A DNA stretch of 44,380 nucleotides, taken from NCBI RefSeq assembly GCF_000938255.1, contig NZ_JYMR01000037.1, forward strand, positions 1-44,380. The letters are read 5' to 3'. Of the stretch, positions 32,168 through 39,455 are shown one piece after another. The notes under the pieces are model-generated. The model saw only the letters and a program-made list of their open reading frames with translations. It was not told the DNA's origin and searched no databases. Source of the DNA: Bradyrhizobium sp. LTSP849 (GTDB lineage Bacteria > Pseudomonadota > Alphaproteobacteria > Rhizobiales > Xanthobacteraceae). The position numbers and the translations under genes were made by a program. Each line of letters opens with the position of its first letter. Position 1 is the first letter of the stretch.

Positions 32168-34831
32168 TTAAGCCGCCGCCGCCTGCTTCGACAGCAACTG
32201 CTTCAACTTCGTCGCCGGCACGGCCGGGCTGAACAGCCAGCCCTGCATCTGGCTGCATCCGAGTTTTCGCAGCACGTCGCGCTGGACCTCGGTCTCGACG
32301 CCTTCGGCCGTCGTCGCCATGTGGCGGGCCGCGGCCATGTGCACCACGGCCTGGACAATCGGCGAGGAATCCTCGGGCTCGCCGATGTCGCTGATGAAGC
32401 TGCGGTCGATCTTGATCTTGTCGAAGGGGAAACGGTGCAGATAGCTCAGCGACGAATAGCCGGTGCCGAAATCGTCGAGCGCAATGCGCACACCGAGCTC
32501 GCGCAGCTGCTGGAGGATCGTCAACGCCTCCTCATCGTCGCGGATCAGCACGGTTTCGGTGATCTCGATCTCGAGCCGCCCCGGCGCCAGGCCTGATTCC
32601 GCAAGTGCGGCGGCGACCTTCAGCGCCAGCGTCTTGGAGCGGAACTGCACCGGCGAGACGTTGACCGCGATGTGGATATCGCCGGGCCAGGAGGCCGCCT
32701 CGGTGCAGGCCTGCCGCAAGACCCATTCGCCGATCTCACTGATCAGGCCGGTGTCTTCCGCGACCGGAATGAAGTCTGCGGGCGAGACCATGCCGCGCTC
32801 CGGATGGTGCCATCGCAGCAGCGCCTCGCAGCCGGTGACGACATTGGCCGCCAGATCGACCAGCGGCTGGTAGTGCACCTCGAACTCGCCGCGGACGAGC
32901 GCCTGCCGCAAATCGAACTCGAGCTGGCGGCGCAGCCTGGCCTTGGCGTCGTATTCGGGCACGAAGATGCGGAAGGTGCCGCGCCCTTCCGATTTCGCCG
33001 CATACATCGCCAGATCGGCGCGCTTGAGCAGATCGTCGAGATTGTCGCCGTGGTCGGGCGCGATCGCGATGCCGATGCTGGCATCGGTCGCAATCTCCTG
33101 GCCCTTGCAGTCCACCGGCGTGCGCAACGTCGTCAGGATCTGCTCGGCGAGCGCGGTCAACTCGGCCTGGTCGCAGGTGCCGGCCTTGATGATCGCGAAC
33201 TCGTCGCCGCCGAGCCGCGCCACCAGATCGTTGCCGCTGACGCAGGCGCGCAGGCGGTTCGCGACCTGGCGCAGCAGCTCGTCGCCGACTTCGTGGCCGA
33301 GCGAATCGTTGACGCCCTTGAACTCGTCGACGTCGATATAGAGGATCGCGAACGGATTGCCCTGGCTGAGCTCCGCCACGCGCCGCTCAAGATGCCCGCG
33401 CATCAGCACGCGGTTGGGCAGGTCGGTCAGCGCGTCGTAATGCGCCATATGCGCGATGCGCTCGTCGGCGCGGATGCGTTCGGTGACGTCGTCATGGGTG
33501 GCGAGCCAGCCGCCGGCGGTGCCGGGCTGGTTCTTGATTTCGATCAGCCGGCCGTCGGACGTCTCCACGATGGAGCTCTGTGTCTGCCCAACGCTGCTCA
33601 AGATGCCGTCGCAATAGCTGTCGACGTCGCCCTCGAACGAGCCGGTATCGTGGCGGTGCTGGATCACGTCGCGGAAATGGACGCCGGGCTTCACCACGGC
33701 GGTCGACAGCCGGTACATCTCGATGTAGCGGCGATTGCAGACGATGAGCCGCTCGTCCTGATCGAACATCAGGAGGCCCTGTGTCATGGTGTTCAGCGCG
33801 GTGTCGAGCCGCTGCTTCTCCACTGAGAGCCGGCCCGTCATCTGGCGGAAGATCAGGAACAGCGTCAGCACCAACAGGCCGATCGACAGCACGGCCACCG
33901 TGACGAAGAATTTCGTTTGCGTGCGCCAGGTGGCGAGTGTCGCGTCCAGCGATTTGGTGGCGACGATGACCAGCGGCTCGCCAGTGAGGAGGCGAGAGGC
34001 GACGATCCGGTCCTTGCCGTCGAACGGGCTTGCAAGCTTCGTCGTGACGAAGGTGCGTTCGAACACGGCTCTCTGTTCGGGCGAGCCGGTGCGGTAGTTC
34101 TGCCCGATCATGTCGTCGACATGGGGGACACGCGCGAGCAGCTGGCCGTTCTGGTGATGCATCGCGATCGAGGAATCATCGCCGAGGCCGGTGGAGGCGA
34201 AGAACGATTCGAGCTGCTCCGGTGCGATCGCGCGCGAGACGATGCCGAGGAATTCGCCATGCGGGCCGGACACGCGCCGTGCGATCACGATCGCCGGACC
34301 ATTACCGAACCGGCCGGGCACGACCTCGATCTCTTCCTGGGCAATCGGATCGTTCTTGAGCCGGTTGAAATAGCCGCGATCTGACACCGAGATGTCGGCA
34401 ACCGGCCAGCGCCGCGACGAATTGATCAGCACGCCATTGGAATCGAACACATTGGCGCCGGCGACGTCGGACCAGCCGCTGGCCTTGGCGCGCAGCACCT
34501 CATGCATGGCGAGGGTGCTCATCTGGCTGCGGAACAGGTCGGCGGACTCGATGCCATGGCTTTCGAGCTCGGCGATGACGCTCTTCTGGAGCACCGCGAA
34601 ATCCGCGAATTCGCGGTCGAAATGGCGGGTGAGCAGCCGTACCGCGCTTTCCAGGCTGTCGCGGCCGCTCTCGATCGCGTTCTGGCGGAAGCGGTCGACG
34701 GTAAGCCCGGTGCCGACGGCGGTTGCGGCCATCAGCACGAAGCCGCCGACGATCAGCCACGTCAGCGGCGCGCCCCGCCAACGGCGGAGCAACGCGCGCA
34801 ACCGCGCGGTCCATCGAATTGATGCGCCCAT
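32168..34831 (-). CDS. Cache-PAS-GGDEF-EAL cyclic-di-GMP enzyme
   Basis: An 887-residue membrane protein. TM1 is near 19-41, a periplasmic Cache-type sensor follows, TM2 is near 310-332, a PAS domain near 345-460, GGDEF near 470-620 and EAL near 635-880. The diguanylate cyclase signature RLGGDEFAI is intact, but the RxxD inhibitory site is SGND, so product inhibition through that site is unlikely. The phosphodiesterase motifs EALLRW, NVSPVQF, EITETVL, DDFGTGYSS, KIDRSFI and AEGVETE are all present. It may therefore both make and break c-di-GMP in response to an external signal. Its 3' end exists as a second, decayed copy beyond the DUF1127 gene. Confidence 0.94.
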   Translation of the reverse strand: MGASIRWTARLRALLRRWRGAPLTWLIVGGFVLMAATAVGTGLTVDRFRQNAIESGRDSLESAVRLLTRHFDREFADFAVLQKSVIAELESHGIESADLFRSQMSTLAMHEVLRAKASGWSDVAGANVFDSNGVLINSSRRWPVADISVSDRGYFNRLKNDPIAQEEIEVVPGRFGNGPAIVIARRVSGPHGEFLGIVSRAIAPEQLESFFASTGLGDDSSIAMHHQNGQLLARVPHVDDMIGQNYRTGSPEQRAVFERTFVTTKLASPFDGKDRIVASRLLTGEPLVIVATKSLDATLATWRTQTKFFVTVAVLSIGLLVLTLFLIFRQMTGRLSVEKQRLDTALNTMTQGLLMFDQDERLIVCNRRYIEMYRLSTAVVKPGVHFRDVIQHRHDTGSFEGDVDSYCDGILSSVGQTQSSIVETSDGRLIEIKNQPGTAGGWLATHDDVTERIRADERIAHMAHYDALTDLPNRVLMRGHLERRVAELSQGNPFAILYIDVDEFKGVNDSLGHEVGDELLRQVANRLRACVSGNDLVARLGGDEFAIIKAGTCDQAELTALAEQILTTLRTPVDCKGQEIATDASIGIAIAPDHGDNLDDLLKRADLAMYAAKSEGRGTFRIFVPEYDAKARLRRQLEFDLRQALVRGEFEVHYQPLVDLAANVVTGCEALLRWHHPERGMVSPADFIPVAEDTGLISEIGEWVLRQACTEAASWPGDIHIAVNVSPVQFRSKTLALKVAAALAESGLAPGRLEIEITETVLIRDDEEALTILQQLRELGVRIALDDFGTGYSSLSYLHRFPFDKIKIDRSFISDIGEPEDSSPIVQAVVHMAAARHMATTAEGVETEVQRDVLRKLGCSQMQGWLFSPAVPATKLKQLLSKQAAAA

Positions 34832-35024
34832 CCAGCCCTCCGCTGGGATGCAAGATGCAGCAAAACCGCCAAGACCCCGTTACCAGTGAGGGTTAGGGAA
34901 GTATGAATCGGCACAAAGTCAGGGGGGTGGCTTGTTGGCCGGGGGAGGAAAAAGTGATGCGATTACAGCGGCCGTTCTACTGTGCATGGGGTTGTTTTCG
35001 AGGTTTTTGCGAAACTCCAATCCC

Positions 35025-35765
35025 TCACTGCCGCCGGATCTCCCATTTCAGCGCCGCCGCGTTCTCCTTGGCGAACATCGCCGGCACGTCGAACTTTCGG
35101 GTCACGAGATCATAGCGGCATTGCCAGCCGCCCAGTCCCTTCACGGCGACGTTCTTCGGATGCTTGTCATACTCGCCGCCGAGCGAGATCACGAGGTAAC
35201 GGTTGTCGGGCCACGTCACGTCGAGCCAGCGATAGGCCTCTTCGGTGCCTTTCACGAGATTGGCCGAGATGTGGTAGTCGAGCTTGGCGAAGCTCTTCGT
35301 CTCCGGCCGGCCGTAGAAATAGGCCCAGGCGAGATCGCTGAGCGACTTCTTTGTCGCGCTCGCGAAGGCGCCGTTCTCGACATGGTAGAGATAGAGGTCC
35401 TGCTCGCCTGAGCCGGTCTTTTGCATCCGCACCAGCCATTGCGAATCGGGGGTCCAGCGGAAGCCGGCGCCATAGCCCTGCTCCGGCTTCAGCTCCGTCA
35501 TCTGCTCGCCGTGCCGCGCCCAGACCTGCCATTTGACGTCCCAATCCCCGCCGTCCTTCATGTACTGCTCGAGCTTGGTGGCGCCGTCAGGCGAGGTGAA
35601 GGCGAGATCGGCATTGTCGGTGAGGATGTAGCCCGGCGGCGGCCCGGAGGCGGCAAGCGCGGGGGCGGCGGCGAGCGTCAGGGCAAGCGCCAGAAATGGT
35701 GCGGGACGGCAAAATGGGGTCACGGGAAAAATCCCTTGAAAAATGGTCGCAAAAAATAGCCGCAA
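35025..35765 (-). CDS. Secreted protein of unknown function
   Basis: A 246-residue protein with a cleavable-type N-terminus (RPAPFLALALTLAAAPALAAS, residues 20-40). The mature part is rich in aromatic residues (WDVKWQVWARHGEQM, AWAYFYGRPETKS, EEAYRWLDVTWPDNRYLVISLGGE), suggesting a beta-rich periplasmic domain. No family was recognised. It is transcribed toward the GGDEF-EAL gene's upstream region with no close partner. The 193 bases between these genes show no clear feature beyond AT-poor spacer. Confidence 0.8.
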   Translation of the reverse strand: MRLFFATIFQGIFPVTPFCRPAPFLALALTLAAAPALAASGPPPGYILTDNADLAFTSPDGATKLEQYMKDGGDWDVKWQVWARHGEQMTELKPEQGYGAGFRWTPDSQWLVRMQKTGSGEQDLYLYHVENGAFASATKKSLSDLAWAYFYGRPETKSFAKLDYHISANLVKGTEEAYRWLDVTWPDNRYLVISLGGEYDKHPKNVAVKGLGGWQCRYDLVTRKFDVPAMFAKENAAALKWEIRRQ

Positions 35766-35888
35766 GCGCGGCCTCGCTCATTTGACGCCGACGGGGCCAG
35801 CTCGGTTCATCCCATCGACTGTCTTGCTGCCGCAGCCAAATCGGCGCAATTTGCCGGGGCTGATTTGCGACTTAAGGTTTGAAGTCTG

Positions 35889-36887
35889 ATGATCACTGCG
35901 TCCAAGGCCTTCATTGCATTCTGTCTGCTCGCATTGGTCGGCACCGTGCTGGTGGTCGGTCCCACCGAGCTGCGTCGCCTGCTGCCGGGCGGAGGGACCG
36001 CCGAGATCGCCGTCGCCGCCAAGCCTGAGACCAAACCTGAAGCCAAGGCAGCGCCGAAGGCTGAAGAACCGAAGCTCGCCGCCGTTGCACCGCCCGCGCC
36101 GGCCGACGCACCGAAGGCGGGTGCACTCGCCGAAACCGAGAGGCAGGTCACGGCCGCGCTCGCCGATCTCGCGCCGGTCAAGCCGCCGCCGGCCGCAACC
36201 GATGCCGGCCCGCGTTTCGACGTGGCGCGCGTCGACGATCATGGCGAAGCGGCGGTGATCGCGGGTCAGGCCGCCCCCGGCGCGAAGGTCGAGCTGCTGC
36301 GCGACGGCCAGCCGCTCGACACCGTGGTCGCCGATGCATCGGGCCAGTTCGTGATGACCCCGCCAAAGCTTCCCGCCGGCAGCTATGAGCTGACCCTGCG
36401 CGCCAAGGCGCCGGACGGCACAGTCTTGCAATCCAGCCGCACCATGCCGGTAACGATCGCCGAAGCCGCCCTGCCGCCTGTGCGTGTTGCGCCGCCCGTC
36501 GCCAGACAGGAGACCAAGCAGGCTGAGAAGCCGGTCGATAAATCGGACGTCGTCGCGTCCCTGCCGTCCCCGCGCCTGGCCGCGGCGCCGGCTCGGCCCA
36601 GAATGATGGGCGCGGCGAAGCCCAGGCTCATGGCGACCGCGCCAGCCGCCTCTGCGGGCGCGACGGTCGCATCGGCTTCGCCTTCGGACGTCTTCAACGG
36701 TGCTGCGGCGGACGCGGGTGGAAGTCGGGTCATCGCACGCGGCGACAGCCTGTGGACTCTCAGCCGTCTCGCTTACGGCGACGGCGCCCGCTACGCGGTG
36801 ATTCTCAACGCCAACCGCGAAAAGATCCACAATCCCAATCTGATCTATCCCGGCCAGACGTTTGTGCTGCCGCAAAAGGCGCAGTAA
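35889..36887 (+). CDS. Membrane-anchored LysM peptidoglycan-binding protein
   Basis: A 332-residue protein with an N-terminal membrane anchor (ASKAFIAFCLLALVGTVLVVG, residues 4-24), a long Ala/Pro/Lys-rich linker (25-95), an immunoglobulin-like middle (AAVIAGQAAPGAKVELLRDG near 118-137) and a C-terminal LysM domain (280-330: ARGDSLWTLSRLAYGDGARY, then LIYPGQTFVLP). It should reach from the inner membrane to the peptidoglycan. No catalytic domain is seen. The layout resembles alphaproteobacterial LysM proteins of the divisome or envelope-integrity type. It is followed by an LTXXQ-like periplasmic protein gene after a 101-base gap. Confidence 0.88.
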   Translation: MITASKAFIAFCLLALVGTVLVVGPTELRRLLPGGGTAEIAVAAKPETKPEAKAAPKAEEPKLAAVAPPAPADAPKAGALAETERQVTAALADLAPVKPPPAATDAGPRFDVARVDDHGEAAVIAGQAAPGAKVELLRDGQPLDTVVADASGQFVMTPPKLPAGSYELTLRAKAPDGTVLQSSRTMPVTIAEAALPPVRVAPPVARQETKQAEKPVDKSDVVASLPSPRLAAAPARPRMMGAAKPRLMATAPAASAGATVASASPSDVFNGAAADAGGSRVIARGDSLWTLSRLAYGDGARYAVILNANREKIHNPNLIYPGQTFVLPQKAQ

Positions 36888-36922
36888 GGACGGCCGCCGC
36901 GACGCTTTGACCGTTGCACCTG

Positions 36923-36937
36923 GGAACCTTTGGTTCC
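36923..36937. promoter_or_regulatory. Inverted repeat GGAACC-TTT-GGTTCC
   Basis: Perfect six-base arms, 52 bases before the GTG of the duplicated LTXXQ-like gene. The left arm also forms GGAAC-N16-CGTC, one base off an EcfG promoter, so the site could be an operator or a stress promoter. Confidence 0.35.
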
Positions 36938-36988
36938 GCCGCGCGTCTTTTCCATGCGACGCAATGCGCGCTGGAGGAGGACCAAGAA

Positions 36989-38275
36989 GTGGTCAACTCA
37001 GTGGTGATGCCGAGATCACGCTTGAGACTGGCGCTGGGCGGCGCGCTGCTCATTGGTCTGACAGTGCTGCTGCCGAATCCGGCCCAGGCGCAGTTCGGAT
37101 TGCGCGGCGGACCGCTCGGTGTTGCGCGTTTCGCCGTCGGCCACGTGATCGGTCTGTCGCGCCTGCGCCATGCCCGCATGGCGGTGCGTGGCGGTCGCAC
37201 CCGTGACGCTGCGTTGCGGTCGCAGGATCCGCGCGGCGCCGAGCGTGGCCAGCCGGCCAATCCCTACATCTTGCGCGCGGCGCTCACGGCAGGAGCCGCG
37301 CTGTCGGGTTGGCATGGCGGCCGCCGTCCGCAGGGCTGGTGGCGACATCCCGACGGCAGCTATGGCTGGGTCGGCCCGGTGTTCTGGCCGTTCGCGCATG
37401 ACGATCTTACCAATGCAATCATGTCAGGTGATGCGACCAGCCTCTCGCTCTATGGCTATGGCGATATCTATGCCGCGATCTTCGTACCCTATGCGGCCCC
37501 TGAGCTCGCCGCCTACACCGCGCCGCAAGGCAGGCGCGCGCGAAGAATTCCCTCAGTGGAGAATGTCTGCGACGCCAGCGACACCGACGGCCTGCCTGTC
37601 GAGCGCATCATCGCCGCCGTGCAGCCGAACGAATTGCAGCGCACCGCCCTCGATGATTTCAGCGCGGCTTGGCTAGCAGCGCGCGATACGATCCGCGCCT
37701 CATGCCCAACACAGGCGCCAGCGATCGCGCCGGAGCGCCTTGGCGTGATGCAGTCCCGTCTGGAAGCGATGATCAAGGCCACCGATGCGGTCGCGCCGCC
37801 ACTGGCAAAATTCGTCGATCTCCTCGACGACGATCAGAAATCAAAACTCGATGCGCTGGCAAAGGAGCGCCACGCCGCGCTTGCATCAATCCAGCGCAAG
37901 GACGCGCAGGCATCAGCCTGCGAGGCGGACAGCGATCCCCGCTACGACGAGCAGGCCCAGCGCCAATACCAGCAGCTCGTCCAGCAACAATGGCCCGCCG
38001 CCGATATCGCCACCTCCTTGCGCCTCGACGACACCGCGCGCGCCCGCCTCGACGTGCTTCAGGACACCACGCTGCGCACCATGGAGACGCTGAGCGCCTG
38101 CCCGTCAAAGGCAGCCGTGACACCGCAAGCCCGCCTCGCAGCCGTCAAGGCACGGCTGGAGAAGATGCTGCAAGCGGTCAATGGCGTCGCTGATGCGCTC
38201 GACGATTTCGAGGCCGGCTTGAGTGACGAGCAGAAGGCGGCCTTCGAGGCGATCGGACCGAAGCGGGGGACGTAG
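36989..38275 (+). CDS. Periplasmic protein with two tandem LTXXQ/Spy-like domains
   Basis: A 428-residue protein. The GTG at 36989 is used because GGAGGAGG lies eight bases upstream. A signal peptide (LALGGALLIGLTVLLPNPAQAQ) is followed by a Gly/Arg-rich region with a GYG-W-GPVFWPFAHDDL block and then two clearly related helical units: one has CPTQAPAIAPERLGVMQSRL and LLDDDQKSKLDALAKER, the other CPSKAAVTPQARLAAVKARL and LSDEQKAAFEAIGPKR. The L-x-x-x-Q motifs and charged helices are those of the LTXXQ (CpxP/Spy-like) chaperone family, here apparently duplicated. Each unit has one conserved Cys. Inferred role: periplasmic protein quality control. Confidence 0.85.
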   Translation: MVNSVVMPRSRLRLALGGALLIGLTVLLPNPAQAQFGLRGGPLGVARFAVGHVIGLSRLRHARMAVRGGRTRDAALRSQDPRGAERGQPANPYILRAALTAGAALSGWHGGRRPQGWWRHPDGSYGWVGPVFWPFAHDDLTNAIMSGDATSLSLYGYGDIYAAIFVPYAAPELAAYTAPQGRRARRIPSVENVCDASDTDGLPVERIIAAVQPNELQRTALDDFSAAWLAARDTIRASCPTQAPAIAPERLGVMQSRLEAMIKATDAVAPPLAKFVDLLDDDQKSKLDALAKERHAALASIQRKDAQASACEADSDPRYDEQAQRQYQQLVQQQWPAADIATSLRLDDTARARLDVLQDTTLRTMETLSACPSKAAVTPQARLAAVKARLEKMLQAVNGVADALDDFEAGLSDEQKAAFEAIGPKRGT

Positions 38276-38287
38276 TTTGCCTTCCCG

Positions 38288-39178
38288 TTACCCGCACGCC
38301 CAGTCGAACTTCATATCCCTAAAATCGAGCTGCGCATTACCGCCGCCGAAATTGTAACCGCCGAAATATTCCTCGAACTCGACGTAGAACGGGCTCATCT
38401 CCGGCACGGGCTGGCAGGGCCGCATGGTGCCGCCGAGATGGTTGGGGGCGTGGTCCTTGCCCCAATCATGCAGGCGGAAATTGTCGCGGCTCGGGACGCC
38501 GCCGACATAATAGTAATAAGGCTGATAGCCGGTCGGCGGGTTGCGCCTGGTGTGCTCGTCCTGCGGACCCTTGCCGGCATTCGGATCGGTCGCGCGCGGC
38601 GTCGACGTAATCGCGCGGTTCTCGGCGAGATCAGCGCGCGGCGGACCGGCGAACATCTTCTTGGCGTAAGGCGCGGCGGCCTCATGGAAGGCGCTGGCGG
38701 CACCGACATCGAGCCAGCGCGGCCGCTCCGCGGTGGCAAGCGTAAGCGGCGCCGGCGGCGTCGCGAATGCGCCGTCATACTCCCGCGCCGTCAGCAGCAG
38801 CGCGGCATATTCGTAATCGAGGATGTCGGTCATGCGGGAGAGGCGCGGATGTGAGGGGCGCGCTTGCACCGCTTCACGAATCTCGGGATCGTCAGGCGCG
38901 CCGCCATCATTGTGGTCGGGCGCCGTGGCAAAGAACGACACCGCGACGATGTCCTCGCCATGCACGCGATAGTCGTCCGGCAGTTTCAACGTAAAGCCGT
39001 GCATCAGCGGATAGCCGGTGACGGGATCGAGCGGCCATTGCTCGCTCGTGATTCCCGGCGGCAGGCCATAGACCCAGCCATGGTCGCGCGCACGCTCAGC
39101 GGGACGGTCCAACATCAGCAAATCATACGCACGCGAAGGCAAGCCAAACGCCACGATCATCTCCCATCCGGATTCCAC
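38288..39178 (-). CDS. Hypothetical protein, possible DUF1963/YwqG relative; N-terminus possibly lost
   Basis: A 296-residue ORF from a GTG at 39178 (MESGWEMIVAFGLPSRAYDL). It is rich in aromatic and Pro residues; the C-terminus (EEYFGGYNFGGGNAQLDFRD, then MKFDWACG) faintly resembles the end of YwqG/DUF1963 proteins. The same frame stays open and protein-like upstream of the GTG (LPRTTFLLPATNDRLNVEVE) until a TGA near 39265, but has no start codon there. The upstream region holds a large inverted repeat. So the true N-terminus may have been removed or frame-shifted. No ribosome site supports the GTG. Confidence 0.65.
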   Translation of the reverse strand: MESGWEMIVAFGLPSRAYDLLMLDRPAERARDHGWVYGLPPGITSEQWPLDPVTGYPLMHGFTLKLPDDYRVHGEDIVAVSFFATAPDHNDGGAPDDPEIREAVQARPSHPRLSRMTDILDYEYAALLLTAREYDGAFATPPAPLTLATAERPRWLDVGAASAFHEAAAPYAKKMFAGPPRADLAENRAITSTPRATDPNAGKGPQDEHTRRNPPTGYQPYYYYVGGVPSRDNFRLHDWGKDHAPNHLGGTMRPCQPVPEMSPFYVEFEEYFGGYNFGGGNAQLDFRDMKFDWACG

Positions 39179-39287
39179 CTCGACGTTGAGGCGATCGTTG
39201 GTCGCGGGGAGGAGGAAGGTGGTTCGTGGGAGAGGTGGGGGAATTCGCAGGCGAGATCATTCGCAACGCCGCGCCTCAACCTCCAAT

Positions 39288-39414
39288 GTCGTCCCGGCGA
39301 AGGCCGGGACCCATAACCACAGGGTGCAGTTTGGCGAAGATTGGTCGATCGGTACTTCTACCTCATGTAGTCGATAGATTCCGCGGTATGGGTCCCGGCC
39401 TTCGCCGGGACGAC
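39288..39414. repeat. Large inverted repeat with perfect 27-base arms
   Basis: GTCGTCCCGGCGAAGGCCGG, continuing through GACCCAT (39288-39314), is the exact reverse complement of 39388-39414; 73 bases separate the arms, and each arm is itself palindromic (CCCGGCGAAGGCCGGG). It occupies the space between the hypothetical gene and the adenylate cyclase and may be a miniature transposable or REP-type element. Confidence 0.85.
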
Positions 39415-39455
39415 GTGGAGAAACAGTCTGCGCTGCTGACCGTTCCACAAAGAAC

